Source of the DNA: a bacterium Ga0077546
GTDB taxonomy: Bacteria > Cyanobacteriota > Vampirovibrionia > Obscuribacterales > Obscuribacteraceae
Assembly (NCBI GenBank): GCA_001464165.1
Contig: LNEX01000024.1
Span: forward strand, 1-6,639
Direction: 5' to 3'
DNA length: 6,639 nucleotides
Shown here: positions 1-5,512 of the stretch, piece by piece
How positions within the stretch are numbered: position 1 is the first letter of the stretch
Layout: each line of letters starts with the position of its first letter
Position numbers and translations under genes: made by a program
The notes under the pieces: generated by a model
Told to the model about the DNA's origin: nothing
The model's input: the letters and a program-made list of their open reading frames with translations, nothing else
Databases searched by the model: none

Positions 1-959
1 GGTTCTGGCTTGGGTTCTGGTCTCGGGGGAATCGGTTCTGGTCTGCGTGGTAAAGGTTCCGGTCTCGGTGGCAGAGGCGCAGGAGGCTCTATCTCTCCAT
101 TCTTGAGCTGGTGTATCAACTTCGACTGTTGATCAAGCTGATCGGCAAGATCCCGCCGCTCGCGCCCGTTCAAACGACCACCAGAATTCACAGCTTTCAA
201 ATAATTGGCAAAAATTTCGGCTTCCTTCTTCTGCAGCAGATCTTGCTCTTCCCTTGTCAAACTGCCATCTTTGATACCGTCATTAATGCGATGCTCCTGC
301 CTGGCAAGCCTGGTAGAAATATCAAGGCGGTCATACTCTGGCTCACCTGGCTGCCCCGGACGCTCATCGCCGTTGCGTTTCAAGAAGCGCAATATTCGCC
401 CCTCACCATCAAGCATGCGGGCAAGCACTCTCTTTTCTCTACTATCTAAACCGCCACCAGACTCCATGGCATCTTGATACTTTTCGGAAATCTTGGCTTG
501 GCGCTTAACTAAAAATTCTTGCTCTCTGCGACTCAAACTATGGTCGACTATGCCATCGTAAATGCTGTCACCGTGCTTAGCTAAGCGCGTTGATATATCA
601 AGCCGATCTTTCTGATTGCGCTCAGATTGCGGCAAAAACTCACTAGGCCAGCCGCGATCACCCCTGGACACAAAGCCAATTACATCTCTAGAGTTCATCG
701 AAAAATTGGAAAAATCTCTACCATGATCGCCACGAGTCTGGCCATTGAATGAACGCTCAACGCCATAGATTGACGGGAAAACAGAAAAATCTAATTCTTG
801 TTTACCAAAGGAACGGTCCTGGCCCTTGGCGCTAGCAGAGTGCTTTGGCAGGTCGCGCCATAGCTCGTTTATTTGCGAAGAAAAGCCGCCTTCATCAGAG
901 CGGTCGGCGCGATGGGCGCGCTGCTCTCTCTCAATTGCTTGAGATGGTTCTCTTGTCAT
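1..959 (-). CDS. Hydrophilic protein with two tandem helical 'DG-x-LT' modules and a Pro/Glu/Arg tail (3' end beyond the window)
   Basis: Reading minus from ATG at 959, 319 codons stay open to the window edge, so the C-terminus is missing. There is no signal peptide; it begins MTREPSQAIEREQRAHRADR. Two homologous modules start with RLDISTRLA at about residues 119 and 211, each roughly 75-80 aa. Each continues as I-x-DGI-x-D-x-SL(S/T)-x-RE-Q, then a helix, then SGG-x-L-x-x-RE(K/R)R-x-LA, then a charged helix ending LK(R)N. From about residue 292 the chain becomes P-rich with repeated RPEP. The pattern resembles bacterial proteins carrying 'I-x-x-G-x-x-x-G-x-LT-x-x-E' modules, which I recall only as proteins of unknown function. 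No clear Shine-Dalgarno precedes the ATG; a GTG 12 bases upstream (969-971) is possible, with a stop shortly beyond. The Pro tail suggests an extended linker or protein-binding segment. The coding call is strong, the function unknown. Confidence 0.85.
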   Translation of the reverse strand, partial: MTREPSQAIEREQRAHRADRSDEGGFSSQINELWRDLPKHSASAKGQDRSFGKQELDFSVFPSIYGVERSFNGQTRGDHGRDFSNFSMNSRDVIGFVSRGDRGWPSEFLPQSERNQKDRLDISTRLAKHGDSIYDGIVDHSLSRREQEFLVKRQAKISEKYQDAMESGGGLDSREKRVLARMLDGEGRILRFLKRNGDERPGQPGEPEYDRLDISTRLARQEHRINDGIKDGSLTREEQDLLQKKEAEIFANYLKAVNSGGRLNGRERRDLADQLDQQSKLIHQLKNGEIEPPAPLPPRPEPLPRRPEPIPPRPEPKPE

Positions 960-1058
960 AATTGGGCTCACACAAAAGGGAAATCAAACTAATCGTGCAA
1001 TTACACGTGGGGGCAGTTCGAAAACATCCTTAAGAAAGAGCGCGCTAAATTAGAGCCA

Positions 1059-1079
1059 CTTAGCCCATTTAGGGCTAGG
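1059..1079. repeat. Inverted repeat TAGCCC-attta-GGGCTA
   Basis: Six perfect pairs (1061-1066 with 1072-1077) around a 5-base loop, extended by a T-G and a C-G pair to 8 bp. No T-run follows on either strand, so it is not a standard terminator. Its place about 100 bases upstream of the start at 959 would suit an operator or a leader hairpin, but this is inference. Confidence 0.4.
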
Positions 1080-1130
1080 CCGTTTAGTAAAATACGTCCT
1101 ACAAACTAAATTCTGCTCAAACAAAGAAGA

Positions 1131-1148
1131 GCACAACTAAGTTGTTGC
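1131..1148. repeat. Dyad ACAAC-taa-GTTGT
   Basis: ACAAC and GTTGT flank TAA at 1133-1145. With one bulged base the symmetry reaches GC at both ends (1131-1148). It lies in the spacer upstream of the gene starting at 959. A protein-binding site is possible; no regulator is evident nearby. Confidence 0.35.
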
Positions 1149-1200
1149 AAGAGTCGTCTTAATTAGTAATTTACGCGACAGTACCCCGTCATATTGGGGC

Positions 1201-1226
1201 AAAAAAAACCTCCTGTCAAGAGGATT
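1201..1226 (-). terminator. Possible rho-independent terminator (minus strand)
   Basis: Read on the minus strand, CCTC-ttgacag-GAGG is followed directly by eight T. The four GC-rich pairs can be extended past one mismatch by two A-T pairs. It lies about 130 bases past the stop codon at 1355, so it could end that transcript. The stem is short, so the call is tentative. Confidence 0.4.
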
Positions 1227-1257
1227 CACATGAGAAATTACGGATTTTTTTACAAAT

Positions 1258-1285
1258 GACACTATGGACTCACAGCTCCAGTGTC
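1258..1285. repeat. Hairpin GACACT-at-GGA / TCC-AGTGTC
   Basis: Nine pairs (1258-1263 plus 1266-1268 against 1277-1285) interrupted by a 2-base bulge, with an 8-base loop. On the minus strand it comes about 70 bases after the stop at 1355 and before the candidate terminator at 1201-1226. It could protect or help end that mRNA. There is no U-tract directly after it. Confidence 0.4.
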
Positions 1286-1354
1286 TTTGGAGTAAGTCGA
1301 TTCAAACCAAGACCAATCAACTCAATAACCTAGATCAGATCTAATTTGATCAAC

Positions 1355-2221
1355 TCAGATCAAATCTTCAATGCTTGCTCCAGCGGCACGTAGTGCTTTG
1401 ACGCTGGCCTTCAGGTCGCTAGCAGCTTTCTTCACCGCAGCACTGTCAGGCTGGTCATTTGATAGCTGATCAAACAATTGATCAAGAGCTCTGTGAAACT
1501 CAGCAGCAGAACTATTCCATTGACTAGCAATATTAGCAGCAGAATTTGCGTTGGCACTACCCTTAGTATTACCGATAGCAGCACTAACAGGACCAAGTGC
1601 ATACTGCAAAGACTCAAGATCAACACAAGTAGATAGCAGCATCTCTCTTGTTCCGCTAATCCAGCCGTCGCCTTGAGCCACTTCACTCGGTATGTAGTCA
1701 GCAAGAACTACCATCTGCTTAATCATGCGCTCAATATCTTTGCACGCAGCAACATCAATTGGTCTGCTTGGCGCGGCCTTGAGAGCACCAAGACCAGAAG
1801 TAGGAGAAAGAGAATCAACAACTAACGACTTCGACTCGCTCTCTTTATCAAACGTGAATAGACTGTCAGGCAAATCATTGCGCACCACAACATTATTGAG
1901 CTGTAGCGCCGAAGCCAGTTTATTACTATTGAAAATATTCCACTCAGATGGCAGCTTCACGTGTGAATCAACCGCAATTCGATCTTTTACATCACCATCA
2001 CTTTCAAGCAGCTCTACCACCGCGGGCCGACCAGAGCCAGCGCCTACAGCCAAACACTTGAAATCGCCCTTGGCCTTTTGTTCTGCATCGCTCAGAAGGC
2101 TCTCAAGATCAGCTTCCATAATGCTAAAGCCATTGGCCGACTTCAGTATCTTCGAATCTGGCGAAAGGGTAAGTTTTATGCCACGGAAGGCTCCGCCCAT
2201 GTGTCCGCGAATCTTGCCATC
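1355..2221 (-). CDS. C-terminal part of frameshifted LolA/DUF1571-like secreted protein
   Basis: This frame continues the domain begun in the piece at 2176-2553. It reads DGKIRGHMGG, then IKLTLSPDSKIL, then NGFSIMEADLESLL, and a strand-rich part with KLPSEWNIFNSNKLAS and LPDSLFTF, as expected for the second half of a LolA/DUF1571-like fold (substrate-carrying half-barrel). After about 150 residues a separate alpha-helical region follows, ending in an Ala/Lys-rich helix and IEDLI-stop. An internal ATG at 2200 lies inside the MGGAF motif and has no purpose as a natural start, so I treat this as the 3' part of one gene. The frame is open only back to 2239, where a TAA blocks it, so the shift lies between about 2239 and 2215. 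Identification rests on motif resemblance alone. Confidence 0.7.
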   Translation of the reverse strand, partial: DGKIRGHMGGAFRGIKLTLSPDSKILKSANGFSIMEADLESLLSDAEQKAKGDFKCLAVGAGSGRPAVVELLESDGDVKDRIAVDSHVKLPSEWNIFNSNKLASALQLNNVVVRNDLPDSLFTFDKESESKSLVVDSLSPTSGLGALKAAPSRPIDVAACKDIERMIKQMVVLADYIPSEVAQGDGWISGTREMLLSTCVDLESLQYALGPVSAAIGNTKGSANANSAANIASQWNSSAAEFHRALDQLFDQLSNDQPDSAAVKKAASDLKASVKALRAAGASIEDLI

Positions 2222-2553
2222 CCGCTGCGCGAACCGCTTTTAATCACTTCGAAACGCACCAAATTGGGGCTCTTAAAATAAAGCTTGCCGATTTCAACAA
2301 CTGGCTTCTTGCCAGTATATGTAGTGAGAACGCTGTCATAGCAATAGCCCTTGAGCTGGCGCACACGCCCAAGCATGGTCTTCAACTCGTCGCGGCCATC
2401 GTTGCCAGAGTTAGCGGTCAAACTCTGCGGTGAGAGCAAGGCTTCATCAACAGTTACTCCCGCCCAAGATGGCGCGGCAAGAAGAGCAAGACCGACCGAC
2501 AGAGCGATTTGCTGGCAGCCAAATAACTTGAATCTGTTTCTACGACCACGCAT
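2176..2553 (-). CDS. N-terminal part of frameshifted LolA/DUF1571-like secreted protein
   Basis: ATG at 2553 has a good Shine-Dalgarno, GGAGG, five bases upstream; a GTG at 2565 overlaps that site and is less likely. Residues 1-31 form a Sec signal peptide: basic RGRRNRFK, a hydrophobic core, then a cut after PSWA. The mature part has TVDEAL, a helix with LGRVRQLKGYCYDS, and the strand-turn motif KLYFKSPNLVRFEVIK (residues about 90-105), a hallmark of LolA/DUF1571-like domains ('f..P..vR.e'). The frame then becomes out-of-family (ARFADTWAEPSVA) and stops at 2176. The sequence DGKIRGHMGG continues in the -1 frame. One extra G in the GGG at 2221-2223 would join them as SRSG-DGKIRG. The whole gene would span 1355-2553. 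The cargo is unknown. Confidence 0.7.
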   Translation of the reverse strand: MRGRRNRFKLFGCQQIALSVGLALLAAPSWAGVTVDEALLSPQSLTANSGNDGRDELKTMLGRVRQLKGYCYDSVLTTYTGKKPVVEIGKLYFKSPNLVRFEVIKSGSRSGMARFADTWAEPSVA

Positions 2554-2595
2554 AGACACCTCCACTATCCACTTGGGGATAAAGCGTTAGCCCTC

Positions 2596-2622
2596 AATAG
2601 AGCACCGGCTAAGAATAGAGCA
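2596..2622. repeat. Two direct repeats AATAGAGCA, 18 bases apart
   Basis: Copies lie at 2596-2604 and 2614-2622 in the leader of the gene starting at 2553 (minus). Both are partly extended (cAATAGAGCA / gAATAGAGCA). Identical 9-mers spaced nearly two helical turns upstream of a gene suggest paired binding sites for a regulator, which is inference. Confidence 0.4.
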
Positions 2623-2668
2623 TTGGTCACGTCTTGCGGCAAAAGACGACAGCAAAAGTTGCCAGGTG

Positions 2669-2714
2669 TAACAAAGGACCTAACAAAGGACCTAACAAAG
2701 CTGGTCTAACAAAG
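2669..2714. repeat. Four short direct repeats TAACAAAG
   Basis: Copies start at 2669, 2681, 2693 and 2707 (steps of 12, 12 and 14). The first two full 12-base units, TAACAAAGGACC, are identical; the third unit continues CTGGTC and the fourth CCCC. The array ends three bases before the stop codon (2718-2720) of the hydrolase gene and lies upstream of the gene at 2553. It may be a slippage-expanded tract or a cluster of binding sites. Confidence 0.6.
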
Positions 2715-2717
2715 CCC

Positions 2718-3854
2718 CTACTTAAACTCAAAAGTCGCCTGATTTCCAAGATACGCAGCCGCACTTTGCTTGAGCCACTGCTTCTGCTTGGCGTCACCCT
2801 TGAGGTAAGCATCGAAAAAGGCCACACTCAATTTATTGATAAGCTCATGATACTGAGCGTCTTTTGCCTGATCGCGCTTGCCAATGCCGCGGGCTTGGGT
2901 TCCACCAAAAATGGCATGATCGCCACCATTGAAATTGACTTGATACTGATCAGGGGCGTTGACAAACTTATAGGGAATCAAGCGATCGGCAGCGGTATTG
3001 TTATTGATGGGCGAATTGTCTTCAGTGCCAGTCATATGCATACCGGGTATTTTAATTGAGCCATACAGATTCTTAGGGTCACGGCCCGCAAGATTAACCG
3101 GAGCGCTCATGTATATCGCCGCTTTCACTCTGGCATCAGCCTCGTTGATGCGCCTAGCACCAGTACCAAAATTCTGACCAGCGATGGCCATTGTGGTGCC
3201 AGCTCCAAATGAGTGTCCAGCGCAACCAACCTTTGTCATATCAAGCTTGCCATGCCAAGGTCCGGCCCCGCTGTTAAGCCGCTCAAGCTGATTGAGAACA
3301 AACTTGACGTCGTCGACACGAGCACGCAAATTGTCACCGGTCATCCCCTGTTTCATCTCACGCATAAGGCCTTGTTTCATGCCCTGTGAATTGCCGGGCT
3401 GCATGTTGATGCGCCCGTCTTTCAAGGCGTCTTGCCAAAGCGAGGAATCGCTACCGGGATGCTGCAAATGCAAAGACAAATAGCCGTTCGCGGCCATGGC
3501 TTCACCGAAGTATCCAGCAGCTTCGCGGGAACCACCTAGGCCATGCGAGAAAATCACAACCGGCCAAGGTCCAGTAGTTTTAGGCTGGTAGATTTTAATA
3601 GGAATAGTGCGTTTGCGCGTGGTGTCAGTCCAGTTTTGCAAGGAGATTATGGCGTTGGGGTTGTTTGAGTTTGTAGCAGCCCGTTTCGCCTCCATTAACT
3701 TCTGAAACTTGGCGAGCTTTTCAGCGCGGCTACCTTGAAGAAAGCCTTGGCCAGAGCTCTGCCCGGGGCCTTGCGCCATAACGGGCATCACGACCAAGCC
3801 AAGCGATGCCAAGCCAAGAACCAAACCAGTAACAGAAGATTTGCAGTGAAACAC
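2718..3854 (-). CDS. Secreted alpha/beta hydrolase (PAF-acetylhydrolase / dienelactone-hydrolase-like)
   Basis: A 378-aa protein from GTG at 3854, preceded by GAGG with a 5-base spacer. An ATG at 3887 adds 11 residues but has a poorer ribosome site, and it would bury the signal peptide. Residues 1-27 form a Sec signal (HCKSS, hydrophobic core, cut after VMA). Residues 95-108, GPWPVVIFSHGLGG, match the oxyanion strand-turn. G-H-S215-F-G is the nucleophile elbow. GTED (Asp279) and GGDH (His313) are the likely acid and base. This order fits the predicted dienelactone hydrolase / platelet-activating-factor acetylhydrolase-like group, which cleave ester bonds; the substrate is unknown. A Met/Gln-rich insert (about 151-171, with GMKQG and EMKQGM) lies between the HPGSD loop and the nucleophile and may shape the lid. 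The gene is intact, in contrast to the broken genes on both sides. Confidence 0.88.
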   Translation of the reverse strand: MFHCKSSVTGLVLGLASLGLVVMPVMAQGPGQSSGQGFLQGSRAEKLAKFQKLMEAKRAATNSNNPNAIISLQNWTDTTRKRTIPIKIYQPKTTGPWPVVIFSHGLGGSREAAGYFGEAMAANGYLSLHLQHPGSDSSLWQDALKDGRINMQPGNSQGMKQGLMREMKQGMTGDNLRARVDDVKFVLNQLERLNSGAGPWHGKLDMTKVGCAGHSFGAGTTMAIAGQNFGTGARRINEADARVKAAIYMSAPVNLAGRDPKNLYGSIKIPGMHMTGTEDNSPINNNTAADRLIPYKFVNAPDQYQVNFNGGDHAIFGGTQARGIGKRDQAKDAQYHELINKLSVAFFDAYLKGDAKQKQWLKQSAAAYLGNQATFEFK

Positions 3855-3924
3855 TTTAGCCTCGCAAACACTGAAGGAAAACAGCATCAGTTTAGCAAAA
3901 CTAGACTTACTTCTGTGAGAAGTT

Positions 3925-4030
3925 TTAGTTCGATGGTAGTGTACCGACCGCCTGAGAGAGAATTGCCGCAGTTAATGCCTTAGCCGGAGCAGAAGCGCTG
4001 GCACCACCAATGGTATCGATATCTTGATTT
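3925..4030 (-). other. Coding-like remnant without start codon
   Basis: The spacer 3855-4072 contains a minus-strand frame reading DIDTIGGASASAPAKAL, then TAAILSQAVGTLPSN and TAA at 3925. It has a protein-like composition (Ala/Ser/Leu-rich, like a secreted-protein end) but no start codon in frame; an in-frame TGA lies just upstream. Before that TGA the same frame reads SLGLILLLGG, a hydrophobic run. It could be a decayed small secreted peptide gene or chance. Nothing else is clear in this spacer apart from a small ACTTC/GAAGT hairpin near 3910-3925. Confidence 0.25.
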
Positions 4031-4072
4031 CAGTTAGATCTTCTTCCACCAAGCAAAAGAATAAGGCCAAGA

Positions 4073-4477
4073 CTAACTTTTGTCGTTGAGTTCGGACTCG
4101 AGCAAATCAAGGTCTGTTCTCTCATATTTGGCTAAAATTTCTCTGCATTTTTGACGGACCGTCTGTTGTACTTGGTCGGCGTAATCATTAATACGGAGTT
4201 CACAGCTCTGCAAGTGTTCGGCACTACAGCAAATGCGAAAGTCATCGAGTATAGGAAGGTCGTCACACTCCGACGCCACACCAACAAAAAAGAGGTCATC
4301 AAATGGTGGCCGCTCTCGCTCATTAGTTACGGAGGACAAATAGTGCAAATTGCAGGCACCGACAAGAATCTGCCTGCCAGTTGCAGTCAGGAGTTCTTCA
4401 GCAATATCGAGCATCTCGTTGATGTTTCTATGGAGCGCATACTCTTGGCCACTTAGAGGTTTTTGGTACATGTTCAT
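4073..4477 (-). CDS. Uncharacterised 134-aa soluble protein
   Basis: ATG at 4477 follows AAGGG with a 6-base spacer. The start overlaps the stop of the preceding frame by four bases (ATGA, 4474-4477), so the two are probably translationally coupled. There is no signal peptide or membrane span. The N-terminal part is helical (NINEMLDIAEELL), then ILVGACNLHYLSS, a hydrophobic strand DLFFVGVASECDDLP (61-75), RICC, and a C-terminal helix with QTVRQKCREILAKYE. Five cysteines sit at 42, 71, 83, 84 and 92 and one at 111. The layout (helix, G-x-C/R-x-L-x-x-L, 'F-x-x-x-SE-x-D-x-LP', helix) reminds me of small bacterial proteins of unknown function, but I cannot name the family. Codon use and length look like a genuine intact gene. 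Confidence 0.78.
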   Translation of the reverse strand: MNMYQKPLSGQEYALHRNINEMLDIAEELLTATGRQILVGACNLHYLSSVTNERERPPFDDLFFVGVASECDDLPILDDFRICCSAEHLQSCELRINDYADQVQQTVRQKCREILAKYERTDLDLLESELNDKS

Positions 4478-4668
4478 CTCAGGCCCTTTGACTTGTGTTC
4501 CGTTGAGGTACTCCCGGGAACGTAGCCCGTACTGTAAGTCTGAATCGGAACAGCTCTAGCTCTCCGATTTGTTGGATTGTGCAGACGAGGCGCCTCTCCC
4601 TTCCGAACGGCACCACCAGCATCTATCGGCTTCGCTGGCACCGACATCACTCGCGGCGAAGCTGTCAT
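4474..4668 (-). CDS. C-terminal piece of the broken proline-rich anchored protein (or a coupled small ORF)
   Basis: A 64-codon frame from ATG at 4668 reads TASPRVMSVPAKPIDAGG and then RKGEAPRLHNPTNRR, Pro/Ala/Arg-rich like the piece before it. It ends in HKSKGLR-stop, overlapping the next gene by ATGA. Its ATG also overlaps the upstream frame's TGA (4665-4668), so it could be an independently coupled ORF. No ribosome site is visible at 4668. The alternative is one protein: a seventh A in the A6 run at 4677-4682 would fuse the frames as PLKK-ILPMTASPRV. Similar composition on both sides of the junction favours a single gene. Confidence 0.5.
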   Translation of the reverse strand: MTASPRVMSVPAKPIDAGGAVRKGEAPRLHNPTNRRARAVPIQTYSTGYVPGSTSTEHKSKGLR

Positions 4669-4856
4669 CGGTAGAATTTTTTAAGCGGGAAATCACCAAT
4701 TGGCCCCGTTGGAGTAAACCTGGCCCGCTCTCTCGCCGAGCTAGCAGGAACAGCAGCATACTCCTTACCCAAAGGCGAAATTCGGCTTTGGGGTTCAGGC
4801 ACTTGCGGACGAGCAGACGCACCAGGCAGAAGGTCTGGGGGAAAATTGAAACTTGG
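4665..4856 (-). CDS. Middle piece of the broken proline-rich anchored protein
   Basis: This frame takes over from the N-terminal piece at a CCCC run (4855-4858) and reads PSFNFPPDLLPGASARPQVP, then PLGKEYAAVPASSARER and FTPTGPIGDFPLKKFYR-stop. It is rich in Pro, Ala and Arg, as in extracytoplasmic linkers. The competing frame gives SAWCVCSSASA-stop, which is not protein-like. Removing one C from the run joins the pieces as VRAKDD-PSFNFPP. It has no plausible start of its own, so it is a fragment rather than a separate gene. Confidence 0.5.
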   Translation of the reverse strand, partial: PSFNFPPDLLPGASARPQVPEPQSRISPLGKEYAAVPASSARERARFTPTGPIGDFPLKKFYR

Positions 4857-5013
4857 GGTCATCTTTCGCCCGCACCGGCTCTGCCAGCAGCGGCTCAGCC
4901 ACAACAAAATCAACCAACAAAACAGCGGCAGCTACCAGCACAACACGACAAGTCAACGCCAGAGCACCCGGCTTGTTAGTCGTAATTCTAGCTAGCAGGT
5001 CGCGATTGCTCAT
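4795..5013 (-). CDS. N-terminal piece of a membrane-anchored proline-rich protein (frameshifted; full span 4474-5013)
   Basis: ATG at 5013 lies in the conserved module described at 5014-5048 and starts MSNRDLLARITTNKPGALAL. Residues about 16-39 form one hydrophobic span (VVLVAAAVLLVDFVVAE), either a signal anchor or an uncleaved signal, followed by EPLLAEPVRAKDD. The authentic frame appears to leave at residue 52. The full reconstructed protein would be about 179 aa: short cytoplasmic tip, one membrane span, long Pro-rich outside domain. No family was recognised. A GTG at 5040 would extend it by nine residues (NEVWYVSI), but that stretch is the promoter-like element, so I reject it. The gene is first in a probable unit with the 134-aa gene (4073-4477). 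Confidence 0.55.
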   Translation of the reverse strand: MSNRDLLARITTNKPGALALTCRVVLVAAAVLLVDFVVAEPLLAEPVRAKDDPKFQFSPRPSAWCVCSSASA

Positions 5014-5048
5014 GATGGATACATACCACACCTCGTTCACTCAGGCAA
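5014..5048 (-). promoter_or_regulatory. Extended -10 promoter abutting the start codon (copy 1)
   Basis: Minus strand: TTGCCT at 5048-5043, 17-base spacer ending GTGTGG, TATGTA at 5025-5020 with a TG one base upstream, then TCCATC and ATG at 5013. If TATGTA is the -10 box (-12 to -7), transcription would begin at the A of ATG. A second copy at 6270-6304 has the same hexamers and the same spacer length, but six of the eleven bases between TTGCCT and GTGTGG differ. No Shine-Dalgarno is present. Confidence 0.6.
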
Positions 5049-5062
5049 TCACGAAATATACT
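5036..5062 (+). promoter_or_regulatory. Possible plus-strand promoter for the zinc-ribbon gene
   Basis: TATACT at 5057-5062 is a good -10 match. The best -35 is only TTCACT at 5036-5041 with a short 15-base spacer. Transcription would begin near 5069, leaving room for the ribosome site at 5077. It overlaps the divergent minus-strand promoter at 5014-5048, so the two may compete. Confidence 0.35.
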
Positions 5063-5093
5063 AGAATAGTTGCACCAAAGGAGCTTGAAGTAC

Positions 5094-5309
5094 TTGGAAG
5101 CAAATCTAGATTGCCTGAGATGCAAAGGAAAAATGGAGCGGGGATTCTTGCTAGACCACTCTGATTCCCTACATTTTTCGACTAAATGGGTAAAGGGTCG
5201 GGCGATGGAAAGTAAGTGGATGCCAGGGACCGTGAAAATGCCAGACTCCACAAGGGAAGTCAAAACATACCGCTGCACATCTTGTGGCTATCTCGAATCT
5301 TACGCCTAG
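5094..5309 (+). CDS. Small CxxC...CxxC zinc-ribbon protein (DUF6487-like)
   Basis: A 71-aa protein with Cys7-x-x-Cys10 near the start (DCLRCKGKMERGFLLD) and Cys61-x-x-Cys64 near the end, in YRCTSCGYLESYA. Between them lie KWVKG and W-x-PG-x-VK. The pairing of 'C-x-x-C-x-G-x-M-x-x-G' with a C-terminal 'YRC-x-x-CGYLE-x-Y' matches a short family of single zinc ribbons of unknown function, which I recall as DUF6487. The two CxxC pairs should hold one zinc. AAAGGAG at 5077-5083 is ten bases from TTG at 5094, my preferred start; a TTG at 5070 would add eight residues but lies upstream of the ribosome site. It is intact, reads opposite to its neighbours, and ends 17 bases from the stop of the convergent membrane gene. 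The role is unknown. Confidence 0.82.
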   Translation: MEANLDCLRCKGKMERGFLLDHSDSLHFSTKWVKGRAMESKWMPGTVKMPDSTREVKTYRCTSCGYLESYA

Positions 5310-5326
5310 TAACGCTCAAAAGCAGT

Positions 5327-5512
5327 TCACGCCTTGCGCTTCAGCCAGTTGAAGACATCGCTGGCGTATTGATGCAAGCCAACCCAAAATGTGAAAAAGG
5401 AAACATCAAAAACGAATCGAGTTGGCGCATCAGTGAAATTGTTCGTCAGAAGGTAGGCAATACCAATTACGATCACGTTTCCGCGATATGCCCATACGAC
5501 AGGCATAGTCAT
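5327..5512 (-). CDS. C-terminal piece of the frameshifted polytopic membrane protein
   Basis: This frame continues the protein of 5430-6269. From ATG at 5512 it reads TMPVVWAYRGN, a membrane span VIVIGIAYLLTNN, DAPTRFVFD, another hydrophobic stretch SFFTFWVGLHQY, and ends ASDVFNWLKRKA. The ending 'G-x-H-x-Y-x-x-D-x-x-x-W-x-x-(K/R)' is typical of bacterial polytopic membrane proteins whose last helix carries a histidine, which supports it as the true C-terminus. A TAA in this frame at about 5519-5521 means it cannot be reached without a frameshift. Dropping one base from the tctt near 5512-5516 joins YHYLRS to MTMPVVW. It is not an independent gene. Confidence 0.65.
   Translation of the reverse strand: MTMPVVWAYRGNVIVIGIAYLLTNNFTDAPTRFVFDVSFFTFWVGLHQYASDVFNWLKRKA

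Larger units (their letters stand above)
960..1354. other. 395-bp non-coding intergenic region with dyad symmetries
   Basis: No convincing reading frame is seen on either strand. It separates two minus-strand genes and should hold the terminator of the gene ending at 1355 and the promoter of the gene starting at 959. It is AT-rich with homopolymer runs (A8 at 1201-1208, T7 at 1245-1251) and at least three inverted repeats, listed separately. I could not pick out a trustworthy -35/-10 pair. Confidence 0.6.

Noticed and set aside
111..477. Plus-strand frames at 111-449 and 205-477
   Set aside because: Antisense to the long minus frame with two homologous modules; no ribosome sites or motifs.
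2221..2242. Programmed -1 frameshifting at ATTAAAAGC
   Set aside because: The zero-frame codons do not form a slippery X-XXY-YYZ heptamer, no obvious downstream pseudoknot was seen, and a broken gene or an error is simpler.
1725..2243. 172-codon plus-strand frame
   Set aside because: Antisense shadow of the LolA/DUF1571-like gene, Ser/Arg-rich without domain features, while the minus frame carries recognisable motifs.
2554..2565. GTG start at 2565 for the LolA/DUF1571-like gene
   Set aside because: It overlaps the GGAGG ribosome site that serves ATG 2553.
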